Shown here piece by piece: positions 48,139 to 57,641 of a stretch of 64,000 nt of DNA. Origin of the DNA: Pseudomonas abietaniphila (GTDB lineage Bacteria; Pseudomonadota; Gammaproteobacteria; Pseudomonadales; Pseudomonadaceae); NCBI RefSeq assembly GCF_039697315.1, contig NZ_CP155619.1:6200001-6264000 (forward strand), written 5' to 3'. The notes under the pieces are model-generated. The model searched no databases. It worked only from the letters and a program-made list of their open reading frames with translations, and was not told the origin of the DNA. The translations under genes and the position numbers were made by a program. Position 1 is the first letter of the stretch; every line of letters starts with the position of its first letter.

Positions 48139-49588
48139 GCACAGCCTGTTGTTCATCGCCATGTTAGGAGTGGGTGCTTGTTCGTTGGCCCCGCATTACA
48201 CAGTCCCCGAGACACCGGTGCCCGCGCAGTATAAAAACCAGGGCGCCTGGAGTCTGGCGGCGCCGAGCGACCAGATCAGCCGTGACGGATGGTGGCGCGT
48301 GTACCGCGATCCGCAACTCGATGCGCTGCAACAGCAGTTGCTGTCAAACAACCCTAATCTGAGTGCGGCGCTGGCGCATTACGCGCAGGCACAGGCGTTC
48401 GTGGCGCAGGTCAACTCGGCGCTGTTGCCAACGGTTAAGGGGTTTGGCAACGGCCAGCGCATTCGCCAATCGGATACCCGGCCGCTGCGCTCGACGACCA
48501 CGGACAACGTCTACAACTCGGGCACGTTGGGGTTGCAGGTCGATTATGAAGTGGACTTGTGGGGCCGTGTACGTGACTCGGTAAACGCAGGAACCGATGA
48601 AGCACAGGCCTCGCTGGCTGATCTGGCGTCTGTACGCCTGAGCCTGCAAGCGCAACTGGCGGACAGCTACATACGCTTGCGTGGGCTGGACCAGCAAACC
48701 CGGTTGCTTGAGCAAACGACCGAGGCGTTCAGCAAGGCGGTCAACCTGACCCAGGGCCTCCATGATGGCGGCATCGTCTCGGGCCTCGATGTCGCGCGCG
48801 CCAACGCGCAGTTGTCGTCGGCCAGATCGCAGCTCAAACAGAACACCGTGCAGCGCGCCTTGCTTGAACACAGCATCGCTGCACTGACCGGCGCGTCGGC
48901 GTCCCAGTTCAGCATCAGCCCGTCGACGGATGCATTGCCGCTGGCGGTTGTCCCGACCGGCGTCCCGTCGACGCTGCTGCAGCGCCGGCCAGACATTGCC
49001 GCAGCCGAGCGTCGAATCGCAGCTGCAAATGCACGAATCGGCGTCGCACGCAGTGCTTTCTTCCCGACCCTCACGCTGAGCGCGCAGGGCGGTTACCAGA
49101 GCGACGAGTTCGCCCACCTGTTGAGCGCACCCAACCTGTTCTGGGCCATTGGCCCGGCGCTGGTTACGACCATTTTCGACGGTGGCCTGCGTCAGGCTCA
49201 GGTAGACGCCGCGAAGGCGGCGACGGACGAGGCGGGCGGCAAGTACCGGGCACAGGTGCTGACCGCGTTCGAGCAGGTGGAGGACAACCTGACGATCATC
49301 GATGGGCTGGGTTCGGCACTTGAAGATCAGCGTGCCGCCGCCGAAGCGGCGCAGTACAGCGAAAACCTGTCGTTGGCGCGCTACAAACAGGGGGCGGTGG
49401 GCTATCTGGACGTTGTGGTCGCACAAACCGCGTCGTTACAGGCACAGCGCAGCGTGATTGATCTGCAGACCCAGCAACTGGCTGCCAGCGTGGGATTGGT
49501 TAAAGCGTTGGGAGGAGGCTGGAACTCGACGGACCTGGCTGTTGAAGCAACGTCGAAGAAGGTCGATCCCGCAGCACGGATTCAATGA
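48131..49588 (+). CDS. RND efflux outer-membrane factor (NodT/OprM-type lipoprotein)
   Basis: 485 aa, overlapping the MFP stop by 8 nt. Signal peptide with lipobox GVGAC (Cys about residue 17), so it is a lipoprotein. Two outer-membrane efflux-protein repeats with SARSQLKQNTVQRALLEHSIAALTG and RRPDIAAAERRIAAANARIGVARSAFFPTLTLSAQGG, then a C-terminal repeat. Completes the tripartite pump. Confidence 0.94.
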   Translation: MVKHSLLFIAMLGVGACSLAPHYTVPETPVPAQYKNQGAWSLAAPSDQISRDGWWRVYRDPQLDALQQQLLSNNPNLSAALAHYAQAQAFVAQVNSALLPTVKGFGNGQRIRQSDTRPLRSTTTDNVYNSGTLGLQVDYEVDLWGRVRDSVNAGTDEAQASLADLASVRLSLQAQLADSYIRLRGLDQQTRLLEQTTEAFSKAVNLTQGLHDGGIVSGLDVARANAQLSSARSQLKQNTVQRALLEHSIAALTGASASQFSISPSTDALPLAVVPTGVPSTLLQRRPDIAAAERRIAAANARIGVARSAFFPTLTLSAQGGYQSDEFAHLLSAPNLFWAIGPALVTTIFDGGLRQAQVDAAKAATDEAGGKYRAQVLTAFEQVEDNLTIIDGLGSALEDQRAAAEAAQYSENLSLARYKQGAVGYLDVVVAQTASLQAQRSVIDLQTQQLAASVGLVKALGGGWNSTDLAVEATSKKVDPAARIQ

Positions 49589-49637
49589 CTGACAAGCGGT
49601 GCGCCGGCAGGGCATCGCCTTCGGCCAGAATCAAAGG

Positions 49638-49673
49638 CCTCCGCCTCTTGGGCAGAACCCGTGGAGGCGGAGG
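49638..49673. other. 10-bp stem hairpin between OMF and NmrA genes
   Basis: CCTCCGCCTC (49638-49647) pairs with GAGGCGGAGG (49664-49673) across a 16-nt loop, between convergent genes. The U-run is poor on both strands (only CCTTT on the minus side), so it is a weak terminator candidate. Confidence 0.45.
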
Positions 49674-49685
49674 TGAATCAACGAC

Positions 49686-50564
49686 TTACTGGAACAGCGC
49701 CTTGTGCTGGGTGACGAATGCCTGAACCGTCATCGGCGACTGACCGGTGACTTCACGGATGATGCTGTCTTCGCCTTCGAAGACGCCGTGTTGGTAATCC
49801 TGCGCCACTTCGATCAGGTGCTGTCTGAGGAAGGGCGGCAAACCGGCTTCGGTCATCTCCGCGTCGTATTGCTCAAGGGAAATCGGCACATAGGTGATCG
49901 TGCGTCCCAACACTTCGCCCACTGCATCGGCGACACCTTGCTGACTCAGTTCAACAGGCCCATTCAGGTTGTAGGTTTTGCCTGCGTGCGGCTGCGGGTT
50001 CATCAGAATGGCGGCGATCAAGCGCGCCTGGTCTTCGGCAGCGATCGGCGCGTGACGACCGTCGCCGAACGGCAGGCGGATCTCGCCACGCTCAACGATA
50101 TGCTTGCGCCAGTGCGGATAGATCAGCCATTGAGCGAAGTAGGTCGGGCGCAGATGGGTCATTGCCAGACCAGACCAGTCAAAAACGCGCTCGGCCGTGT
50201 AGTGGTTCAAAGCGGCATTGCTTTTAGCAACCCGACGCGCCGAGATCTGGGACATATTCACAACGGACTTCACACCCGCTTCTTTCGCAGCGAGGGCAAA
50301 ACGGGACGATGCTTCGATCAGGCCGGGCGCGATCGAATACACGAAGTAAGCGGTTTCGATGCCTTCCAGTGCCGCACGCAGGGCGTTGAGGTCCTGAAGA
50401 TCACCGACGACGACTTCGGCGCCCAGTTCGCGCAATGATTGCGCGCGTTGATCGTCGGTGCGAACCAGTGCGCGGACCGGGACGTTTTTTTCGAGCAGCA
50501 GTTCGACGGTTTTACGGCCCGTGAAACCGGTTGCGCCGGCGACAAGAATGGTGGCTTGAGACAT
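49686..50564 (-). CDS. NmrA/atypical-SDR NAD(P)-binding protein
   Basis: 292 aa from ATG 50564, with AGGAT upstream. N-terminal Rossmann motif ILVAGATGFTGRKTVELLLEK with GxxGxxG, and AEVVVGDLQDLNALRAALEGI near residue 55. NmrA-like quinone reductase or redox sensor; the Tyr/Lys catalytic pair of classical SDRs is not obvious. Divergent from a TetR regulator across a likely operator, so probably a regulated quinone/redox enzyme. Confidence 0.88.
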   Translation of the reverse strand: MSQATILVAGATGFTGRKTVELLLEKNVPVRALVRTDDQRAQSLRELGAEVVVGDLQDLNALRAALEGIETAYFVYSIAPGLIEASSRFALAAKEAGVKSVVNMSQISARRVAKSNAALNHYTAERVFDWSGLAMTHLRPTYFAQWLIYPHWRKHIVERGEIRLPFGDGRHAPIAAEDQARLIAAILMNPQPHAGKTYNLNGPVELSQQGVADAVGEVLGRTITYVPISLEQYDAEMTEAGLPPFLRQHLIEVAQDYQHGVFEGEDSIIREVTGQSPMTVQAFVTQHKALFQ

Positions 50565-50631
50565 AAGACGATCCTCTGCAGAACAAACCGCTTGCGCGGT
50601 GGGTAGGTTTATATGAAGCTTGTAATCCACA

Positions 50632-50653
50632 TTAGATGGTGGTCGCAATCTAA
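50632..50653. promoter_or_regulatory. TetR-type operator between NmrA-like and TetR genes
   Basis: TTAGAT-N10-ATCTAA, a 6-bp inverted repeat in the 122-bp gap between divergent genes. Spacing suits a TetR dimer. Autoregulation and repression of the NmrA-like gene are inferred. Confidence 0.55.
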
Positions 50654-50686
50654 AGTCAACGGGTCGCCGGATCAAAGGTGAGTTCG

Positions 50687-51265
50687 ATGCGTAAAACCAA
50701 ACTGGAAACCGCGGCAACGCGGGTAAAAATCGTCGAGGCCGCACGAGCGGAATTCCGTCGGCATGGCATCAATGGCAGCGGGCTGACCGGATTGATGGCC
50801 GCAGCAGGTCTGACACAGGGAGGTTTTTACAAACACTTTGAGTCCAAAGCGCAGCTGGTCGCCGAAACCACAGAGGCGGCAGTGGATGACCAGGTCGAGC
50901 AACTGCGGCACATGGCTGAGCATGCGGGCGCGCAGCGTGCATTCAAGGCTTCGGTAGACGGCTACTTGTGTGCTGAACACCGCGACGGCGAAGCCGGTTG
51001 CCCGTATGCCGCGCTGGGCAGCGAGCTGGCCCGAGGCGACGAACAGGTGAGGGCGGTTGCAGTGGACGGCTTCGAACGAATGATCGAGCTGTTGTCAGGG
51101 CAACTGAGTGCGACGGCGGCATCGTCCACCCGGGATCAGGCACTGCTGGCCATGTGCGCGATGATGGGCGCGCTGACGGTGTCGAGGATGGCCAAAGGCG
51201 AGCCGCTGTCTGAGGAAGTGCTCGCCGTGGTCAATCGTCAACTGGTGGACCGCCTCACCGGTTGA
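50687..51265 (+). CDS. TetR/AcrR-family regulator
   Basis: 192 aa. HTH at residues 10-55 ([41 protein letters not shown] is the canonical TetR block). The C-terminal ligand domain has [24 protein letters not shown] with a Cys typical of the NemR-like/YxaF group. ATG 50687 with AAAGG upstream. It converges on the chemoreceptor gene with an 11-bp 3' overlap. Likely repressor of the divergent NmrA-like gene. Confidence 0.9.
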   Translation: MRKTKLETAATRVKIVEAARAEFRRHGINGSGLTGLMAAAGLTQGGFYKHFESKAQLVAETTEAAVDDQVEQLRHMAEHAGAQRAFKASVDGYLCAEHRDGEAGCPYAALGSELARGDEQVRAVAVDGFERMIELLSGQLSATAASSTRDQALLAMCAMMGALTVSRMAKGEPLSEEVLAVVNRQLVDRLTG

Positions 51266-52820
51266 AACGCTCCGCCAGGCTATGAAGGTAGTGGGCCATT
51301 TGCTCGAGTTCGCGGCTGATGGTTGAACCCTGTTGGGCCTGGCCCGCGCTCTGATCGCAGAGTTGGGCAATCCGGTTGATCTGCTGGTTGATGCTCTCGG
51401 CCACGTGGGTCTGTTCTTCGGACGCCGACGCCATTTGCTGGCTCATGCCGGTGATCCGTGTCACCGCCTGGCTTATCCCGCTCAACGCCTGCTGCACGGC
51501 CTCGACACTGGTCACGCTTTCCTGAGACATCGCTTGGCCTCGACTCGCTGTGGCCACAGCTCGGGAGGCGCCTTCGCGCAGTTCGCCGATGATCCCTTGT
51601 ATCTGCTCGGTAGAGGTTTGCGTGCGGGACGCCAGCGAGCGCACCTCGTCGGCGACCACGGCGAAGCCACGACCCTGTTCGCCGGCCCTCGCGGCTTCGA
51701 TGGCAGCATTGAGCGCCAGCAGATTGGTTTGCTGGGCGATGGAATTGATGACGTCAACCACACTGCCGATGGACTGGGTCGCGGTCGCGAGCTCACCTAC
51801 GGCCTCGCCGATCTCCGTGACCGAGTTGGCCATGTGCCGAATGGCCAACAGGCTGTCGTCGGCCAACCCGCGGCCCTGTTGCGCCAGTGTGTCGGCCTCA
51901 AGCGCAGCGTGCGCGGTGTTTTGAACGTTATGGGTGACTTCCTGGATGGTCGCCGCCATCTGGGTGATTGCAGTCGCTGACTGATCGGTTTCATTTCGCT
52001 GCTGATCCAGCGCTTCCGCCTGAAGCAACGACAGGCTGGCTGACTGCCCGGCGCGCTGCTTGACGCCTTCGCCCGCATCGACCAGGCGGGTCAAGGCCGT
52101 CTGCAAGCGCGCTTCTTCACTGAGCATTGCCAGGTCGAGTTGCGCCTGCGGACCGCGGTTATCACTGTAGGTGAGCGCGATCAACGGATCGGTGAAGGCT
52201 TTCGGGTGGTCGCTGAGTATCGTCTTGAGCGTCCGGTTCTGACGGAGTTCCAGCGTCGCACTCAGCGCGATCAGGGTAATCAGCATCACGGCAAACGAAG
52301 CGTGGTCGGCCAGCAGGTAATTGCACAGTCCCAACACGATGGCGGCAATGATCAGTGGCAGTTGGCGCAGCAGGTAATAGCGGGCCGTGCTGACGGACGA
52401 TACCGCGGATTTGCCTGCCCGAAGCCGCGCATACAAGGCTTCGGCGCGGCGGACCTGGTCACGGGTGGGCAAAGAGCGCACGGATTCATACCCGGCGACC
52501 TTACCGTCCTCGTACACCGCGGTAACGTAGGCGCTGACCCAATAGTAGTCGCCATTCTTGCTGCGGTTTTTCACCACGCCCATCCAGGGTTTGCCTTGCT
52601 TGATGGTCTCCCACATGTGGGCGAACACGGACGGTGGCATGTCAGGATGGCGGACCAAGTTGTGTGGCTGACCGATCAACTCCTCGCGGGTAAAACCGCT
52701 GAGGGTGACAAAGGCGTCATTGCAGTAGGTGATATGGCTGCTGAGGTCAGTGGTGGAGATGAGGCGCTCGCTGGCGGCAAAGGTACGTTCCTGCTGTGTG
52801 ACGGGCATGTTCAAACGCAT
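51255..52820 (-). CDS. PAS-containing chemoreceptor, Aer-like
   Basis: 521 aa. N-terminal PAS domain (about 20-115: [34 protein letters not shown]) with the FAD-type pattern seen in Aer energy/oxygen taxis receptors. Two close TM helices at about 155-200, and the conserved MCP signalling tip ([32 protein letters not shown]). Probable redox or energy taxis. ATG 52820. Confidence 0.92.
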   Translation of the reverse strand: MRLNMPVTQQERTFAASERLISTTDLSSHITYCNDAFVTLSGFTREELIGQPHNLVRHPDMPPSVFAHMWETIKQGKPWMGVVKNRSKNGDYYWVSAYVTAVYEDGKVAGYESVRSLPTRDQVRRAEALYARLRAGKSAVSSVSTARYYLLRQLPLIIAAIVLGLCNYLLADHASFAVMLITLIALSATLELRQNRTLKTILSDHPKAFTDPLIALTYSDNRGPQAQLDLAMLSEEARLQTALTRLVDAGEGVKQRAGQSASLSLLQAEALDQQRNETDQSATAITQMAATIQEVTHNVQNTAHAALEADTLAQQGRGLADDSLLAIRHMANSVTEIGEAVGELATATQSIGSVVDVINSIAQQTNLLALNAAIEAARAGEQGRGFAVVADEVRSLASRTQTSTEQIQGIIGELREGASRAVATASRGQAMSQESVTSVEAVQQALSGISQAVTRITGMSQQMASASEEQTHVAESINQQINRIAQLCDQSAGQAQQGSTISRELEQMAHYLHSLAERFNR

Positions 52821-52946
52821 AAGATCACTCTTCCCTGAATAACCGACTTAGTGCCTGCCAGTAGGTGTAGCACAACATTTCCAACTGCAAGGCCATCGCG
52901 TGCAGCGGGCATCCGTTCCCGCTTGCAGCGCAGCAGTGGGGCGACG

Positions 52947-53174
52947 TCAGTTGCCGTCGGCGACCTTTCTTTCGATTTCGGCCGTTTTGCGATTGAGGTC
53001 CTCGACTTCCTGCTCTTTGACCCTGTTCGAGGACGGGGTGATGACTTCATCCACAGCGCGGGTGTCGTCATCAGGGTCTTGCAGATCGCGCTCGACCACG
53101 TTGACCGGCTTGCCGGACGCGTCGGTGGGCGGTGCATCCGGTTGAACGTGTGGGGTGCGGTCGTCATTGCTCAT
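52947..53174 (-). CDS. small acidic hypothetical protein
   Basis: 75 aa from ATG 53174 with GGAGG upstream; a longer frame to 53318 is unlikely. Polar and rich in D/E/P (MSNDDRTPHVQPDAPPTDASG), C-terminal short coiled coil (VKEQEVEDLNRKTAEIERKV). No TM, no signal. Family not recognised. The C-terminal helix hints at a small interaction or scaffold protein. Confidence 0.6.
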   Translation of the reverse strand: MSNDDRTPHVQPDAPPTDASGKPVNVVERDLQDPDDDTRAVDEVITPSSNRVKEQEVEDLNRKTAEIERKVADGN

Positions 53175-53278
53175 GTCGTTATCCTCCGGTGACATGCTGG
53201 TTGGATAACGGGGGAGGACGCGAGTTCGGGGTTTTTGCGAGATACCGGCCTGGCGCGGTAACGTCAAACGGCGGGCAT

Positions 53279-53306
53279 AAAAAAGCCCGCTGGGGAGAAC
53301 GGGCTT
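53279..53306 (-). terminator. intrinsic terminator after the GntR gene
   Basis: Stem AAGCCCG / CGGGCTT (53283-53289, 53300-53306) followed on the minus strand by a U-run (A-run 53279-53284). It lies about 130 nt past the GntR stop. Confidence 0.85.
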
Positions 53307-53435
53307 AAAGAGGATCAAAAGGAGTAGGTGCAGACTGACCCTTGTGGCGTGAATATTTTGTGAAAATGGATTTATAACTAATTCCCATTTAGGAGTAAGC
53401 GACGAACGGTCAAACGTCTCTGATGAAGATCTGGA

Positions 53436-54212
53436 TCACGAAGTTCGGGCACCAGGGTTTTGCCAGAACGCCGGATCGGCACTCTTCAACCGTTCCACCG
53501 CATTGTTGATGTGGCTCAGCGCCGCATGTCGCGCGGCCTCGGGATCGCACGCTGCAATGGCGGTGTAAATCGCGAAATGTTCGACGCGCACGGTTTTGGC
53601 CATGTCCCGACGGCGTTCTTCGTTCGAGCGGGTGATGCGGATTGCCTCCTTGACGAACTGACCGATGAATTCGTGAAGGGAAGGGTAGAGCGGGTTGCCC
53701 GTGGCGTGGGACACCGACAGGTGAAAGGCCAGGTCCTCTTCTACGCCGTCACGTCCTTCGTGTTCGGCCAGATCGATGGCCTTCAGCGCGCGTTCAATCG
53801 CCTCCAGTTGCGCAGCGCTGTGCCGTTGCGCGGCCAGCGCCGCCGCTTCGCCTTCGATACCGCGCCTCAATTCCGTGACCCGCAACACGGCCTCGATCGA
53901 GCCGGTCACATCCAGATCAAGGGTGAACGCCTTGATGTGCGCACCTTCACAGACGACGGTGCCGCTGCCCTGGCGCACCTCGACGAGGCCCGCCGACTTG
54001 AGCCTTGAAATGGCTTCGCGAATCACCGTGCGGCTGACGCCATAGCGCTCGGACAGCACCGGCTCCGTCGGCAAACGCGAACCGGGCAGGGCTTCCCCGC
54101 TGGCAATGTGGGCTTTCAGCGCCGCAGTAACCTGATCGGCCAGCGTGCCCTTGGAGGCATCTTTCAAACTGGCCGGGGTGTTCGGTAACGAGGAAGGAGC
54201 GGGCTGGACCAT
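53436..54212 (-). CDS. FadR-subfamily GntR regulator
   Basis: 258 aa from ATG 54212 (frame extends to a TTG at 54230). N-terminal winged HTH with SRLPTEPVLSERYGVSRTVIREAISRLKSAGLVEVRQGSG, and an all-helical FCD effector domain (about 100-250) with metal-binding histidines in FHLSVSHATGN. Divergent from an MFS transporter and a DenD-like gene; likely their repressor, with a sugar-acid ligand. Confidence 0.92.
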   Translation of the reverse strand: MVQPAPSSLPNTPASLKDASKGTLADQVTAALKAHIASGEALPGSRLPTEPVLSERYGVSRTVIREAISRLKSAGLVEVRQGSGTVVCEGAHIKAFTLDLDVTGSIEAVLRVTELRRGIEGEAAALAAQRHSAAQLEAIERALKAIDLAEHEGRDGVEEDLAFHLSVSHATGNPLYPSLHEFIGQFVKEAIRITRSNEERRRDMAKTVRVEHFAIYTAIAACDPEAARHAALSHINNAVERLKSADPAFWQNPGARTS

Positions 54213-54411
54213 AACAATCTCGTGCGTCAAATCAGAGAACGTTACTGCATTTTACGCACGACGTCCCGTGTCACAGACGCCTTGAATTCGTATGACGTAT
54301 TATGTAACTTGTTTTTTCCGAACACGGCGCTCTGTGCCGATTCGTACGTCGCTGTAACGCTTGGTTCTACCCACAGACACCCCACTACAAAAACAAAGGG
54401 ATGGGAAAGAG

Positions 54412-55722
54412 ATGAGTGAATCACTGGCTCAAGACGCCGGCATTCCGGTTGTCGACGCTTCAGAAGACGCGGCTTATCGCAAAGCCGCCTGGCGGATTCT
54501 GCCGCTGTTGTTGCTGTGTTATCTGCTGGCCTACCTGGACCGGGTCAACGTCGGCTTCGCCAAGCTGCAAATGTCCGATGACCTGCATTTTTCCGAAGCG
54601 GTCTACGGCCTGGGCGCCGGGATCTTCTTCATTGCGTACTTCCTCGTGGAAATCCCCAGCAACCTGATCCTGCACAAAGTCGGGGCACGGTTGTGGATCG
54701 CTCGCATCATGATCAGTTGGGGTGTGATCTCCTCGTGCATGGCCTTCGTGACCACGCCGACCTCGTTCTACGTGATGCGTTTTCTGCTGGGGTTGGCGGA
54801 AGCCGGTTTCTATCCCGGCGTCATCCTTTACCTGTCGTACTGGTTCCCGACGCACCGCCGCGGAAAGATGTTCGCGATGTTCGCCACGGCAGTCCCTTTG
54901 TCCGGTCTGATCGGCGCGCCGCTGTCGGGCTGGTTGATGACCGCGTTCAACGGCGCCCATGGCTATGCCGGTTGGCAGTGGCTGTTTTTCATAGAGGGGT
55001 TGCCTTCGATTGCCGTTGGTATCCTGGTGATCTTCTGCCTCAGTGACCGGATCTCCCATGCCGGCTGGTTGACCCAGGCGCAAAAGACGCTGCTGCAGTC
55101 GCGCATTGATGCCGAAACAGACGGGCATGTCGCTCATAGCGTTCGAGAAGTGTTTCTCCAGCCACGCATGTGGCTGCTGACCGGCATCTACTTCTGCCTG
55201 ATCGCCGGTTTTTACACGGTAGGTTTCTGGCTGCCGACCCTGGTCCGTCAAGCGGGCGTGACGGATCTTCTGCAGATCGGCCTGCTGACGGCGATCCCTT
55301 ACGGCGCGGCTGTTGCCACCATGGTTCTGGTCTCGCGCAACGCCGATCGACTGCGTGAGCGTCGCTGGCACCTGGCGTTGACGGCCGTGGTCGGTGGTAT
55401 TGGTCTGATCATCTCCGCGACCTGGAGTGACAATTTCACCGTCTCGATGATTGGCCTGACCCTCGGGGCAATGGGGGCGCTGAGCACTTTGCCGTTGTTC
55501 TGGCCGCTGCCGACTGCGTTTCTGGGCGGTACAGCTGCGGCTGCCGGTATCGCACTGATCAACTCGTGCGGCAACCTGGCTGGCTTTGTCTCGCCCTACT
55601 TGATGGGCTTTCTCAAGGACATGACGCACAGCACCACCATCGGCATGTACGTCATGGCCAGTGCACTGTTTCTCGGCGCGGCGCTGGTGTTCCGTATCCC
55701 CGCCAAACTTGTTAACCGCTGA
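54412..55722 (+). CDS. MFS transporter, anion:cation symporter (sugar-acid) type
   Basis: 436 aa, 12 TM helices. Motifs of the ACS family: YLLAYLDRVNVGFAKLQM in TM1, LGLAEAGFYPGVILYLSYWFP in TM4, and RRGKMFAMF. Cf. GudP/ExuT/phthalate permeases. ATG 54412 with GGGAAAGAG upstream. First gene before denD-like; probably imports a sugar acid (erythronate/threonate-type, inferred). Confidence 0.88.
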   Translation: MSESLAQDAGIPVVDASEDAAYRKAAWRILPLLLLCYLLAYLDRVNVGFAKLQMSDDLHFSEAVYGLGAGIFFIAYFLVEIPSNLILHKVGARLWIARIMISWGVISSCMAFVTTPTSFYVMRFLLGLAEAGFYPGVILYLSYWFPTHRRGKMFAMFATAVPLSGLIGAPLSGWLMTAFNGAHGYAGWQWLFFIEGLPSIAVGILVIFCLSDRISHAGWLTQAQKTLLQSRIDAETDGHVAHSVREVFLQPRMWLLTGIYFCLIAGFYTVGFWLPTLVRQAGVTDLLQIGLLTAIPYGAAVATMVLVSRNADRLRERRWHLALTAVVGGIGLIISATWSDNFTVSMIGLTLGAMGALSTLPLFWPLPTAFLGGTAAAAGIALINSCGNLAGFVSPYLMGFLKDMTHSTTIGMYVMASALFLGAALVFRIPAKLVNR

Positions 55723-55738
55723 GCATTAGGAGCCATCC

Positions 55739-56719
55739 ATGAATATTCTCGTGACCGGTGCGGCTGGCTTTTTGGGCCGTCGCCTGATCGAAGCACTCCT
55801 GCAGCGCGGCGCGTTGAGCGATCGCCAGGGCGTCAAACAGACCATCCGCCGCATCGTGGCATTCGACGTGGTGCCGCTGAGCGGTATCGAGGATGAACGG
55901 GTGCAGGTCGTGTGTGGCGACATCGCCGACCCGCAAGTGCTGGAAGGACTGGTCAGTGCCGAAACGGACAGTGTGTTTCACCTCGCTGCAGTGGTGTCGA
56001 GTCAGGCCGAGCAGGATTTCGAGTTGGGCATGCGCATCAACTTCGCCGCCACGCAGAATCTTCTGGAGCGTATCCGCAGCCTGGGACATTGCCCAAAATG
56101 GGTGATGACCAGCTCAGTCGCGGTGTTCGGCGGTCAGTTGCCGGCGCAGGTCGAGGACAATCAGGTGTGGGCGCCGCAAAGCTCCTATGGCACTCAAAAA
56201 GCGATGAATGATCTGCTGCTTGCCGACTACAGTCGTCGGGGTTTCGTTGACGGGCGCAGCCTGCGCATGCCGACCATCGTTGTGCGGCCCGGCAAGCCCA
56301 ATATGGCGGCGTCCAGTTTTGCCAGCGGGATCATCCGCGAACCCCTCAACGGACAGGAAAGCGTGTGTCCGGTACCGCTGGATACCCGTTTGTGGCTGAT
56401 GTCCCCGGCGCAGGCAATCAGCAACCTGATTCACGGTCATGAACTGACAGGCGAGCAATTGAGGGCGGGCAGGGTGATCAACATGCCCGGTCTGTCGATT
56501 ACCGTCGAGGACATGATCGATGCGTTGCGCCGCACGGCGGGCGATGAGGTGGCCCGCCGCATTCGTCTGGAGCGCAATCCTGCGATCGAGAAAATTGTCG
56601 GGTCGTGGCCGGGGTCGTTCACGGCACGTTATGCGAAGGGGCTGGGCTTTACCGCTGACCATGATTTCGCCGACGTGATCGGGCAATTCGTGGCGGAGTA
56701 CCCGCCGCAAGACCGCTGA
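55739..56719 (+). CDS. denD: D-erythronate dehydrogenase-like extended SDR
   Basis: 326 aa. N-terminal GxxGxxG (ILVTGAAGFLGRRLIEALL), Tyr-x3-Lys catalytic pair in SSYGTQKAMNDLLL near residue 155, and VVRPGKPN near 188. Very like DenD, which oxidises D-erythronate to 2-keto-D-erythronate. Family knowledge: DenD normally works with otnK/otnC/otnI, which are missing here. 16 bp behind the MFS gene, so one operon. Confidence in the exact substrate is moderate. Confidence 0.75.
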   Translation: MNILVTGAAGFLGRRLIEALLQRGALSDRQGVKQTIRRIVAFDVVPLSGIEDERVQVVCGDIADPQVLEGLVSAETDSVFHLAAVVSSQAEQDFELGMRINFAATQNLLERIRSLGHCPKWVMTSSVAVFGGQLPAQVEDNQVWAPQSSYGTQKAMNDLLLADYSRRGFVDGRSLRMPTIVVRPGKPNMAASSFASGIIREPLNGQESVCPVPLDTRLWLMSPAQAISNLIHGHELTGEQLRAGRVINMPGLSITVEDMIDALRRTAGDEVARRIRLERNPAIEKIVGSWPGSFTARYAKGLGFTADHDFADVIGQFVAEYPPQDR

Positions 56720-56867
56720 TTTTCGCGTTTCCAGATGTCGCGTGGCCGTATAGGTTGGGGCGCTTAAACGTGCTCTAATCACCCCCACTCGAACGGGGGA
56801 ACGGCCTGCAGCGTCATGCTGGGGTGTCCATTCTCCCGATACCCTCCGGTTTTTACATAGGGCTGTC

Positions 56868-57416
56868 ATGGATACGGGGTCACGACTCAAGTTAGTGCGG
56901 GAAAGCTACAAGATGTCCCAGCGAGAGCTGGCCAGACGCAGCGGTGTCGCCAACGGCACCATCTCCTTGATTGAACTCAACCGCGTCAGCCCTTCGGTCA
57001 GCTCGCTGAAAAAGCTGCTCGAAGGGTTTCCCATGACCCTGGCCGACTTCTTCTCGTTCGACCAGCCTCCGCAGGAACAACGTTATGTCTTCCGCGCAGG
57101 CGAGCAACCCGATCTCGGCCGCGACGGCTTGCGCCTGTTGCTGATTGGCGCGTCGGTGCCAAGCCGTCAGATGCGGATGCTGCGCGAGCAATATGCACCT
57201 GGCGCAGGTTCGGGGGCTGAACCGATCGTGCATGCGCAAGGTGAGGAGTGCGGGCTGGTCACGCGTGGCACCATTGAGCTGACCGTCGACGGACAGATCA
57301 GCATTCTGAATGCCGGCGACGGCTACTACTTCCCGACCACGCTGCCACACAGCTTCCGTAATATCGGTCAGGATGAAGCCGAGATCATCAGCGCTAACAC
57401 GCCTGCGAACTTTTGA
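56868..57416 (+). CDS. XRE-cupin transcriptional regulator, PuuR/PauR-like
   Basis: 182 aa with an N-terminal XRE HTH (SRLKLVRESYKMSQRELARRSGVANGTISLIE, residues 5-35) and a C-terminal cupin (about 110-175: GEECGLVTRGTIELTVDG, GDGYYFPTTLPHSFRN). Strongly resembles PuuR and Pseudomonas PauR, repressors of polyamine catabolism. No polyamine catabolic genes are beside it. A C5/G5 hairpin lies upstream at 56782-56799. Confidence 0.88.
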   Translation: MDTGSRLKLVRESYKMSQRELARRSGVANGTISLIELNRVSPSVSSLKKLLEGFPMTLADFFSFDQPPQEQRYVFRAGEQPDLGRDGLRLLLIGASVPSRQMRMLREQYAPGAGSGAEPIVHAQGEECGLVTRGTIELTVDGQISILNAGDGYYFPTTLPHSFRNIGQDEAEIISANTPANF

Positions 57417-57441
57417 AGGGATGGGCAAGAAAAACGGGCAC

Positions 57442-57484
57442 AAAAAAAGCCGCTATTCCGTTATCTCAGACGGCGTAGCGGCTT
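57442..57484 (-). terminator. terminator reading leftward, downstream of the winged-helix gene
   Basis: Stem AAGCCGCTA / TAGCGGCTT (57447-57455 and 57476-57484) with a 20-nt loop that itself can pair. On the minus strand it ends in a U-run (A-run 57442-57448). It lies about 160 bp downstream of the minus-strand gene ending at 57642. Confidence 0.7.
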
Positions 57485-57641
57485 GAAGGAGCGGTATCAA
57501 ATCGGCGGATTTGATGGGTTTGAATGTACCGACTCACGTCACGCCCCGCCAGCCACCGTTTGACAAGACTGTATTTCCAGAAGCGAAACAATACTGTCGA
57601 TTGACGCGGACAAATAGCGCAGACCTGTCTGCGCGTCGTGG

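Noticed and set aside
54286..54346. ATTCGTA repeated at 54286 and 54340 as a GntR operator
   Set aside because: The two copies are direct, 54 bp apart and short, and no proper inverted repeat of FadR type could be drawn around them.
54460..55629. 389-codon minus-strand frame opposite the MFS gene at 54412
   Set aside because: Shadow frame with biased Gln/His/Arg content and no supporting start site.
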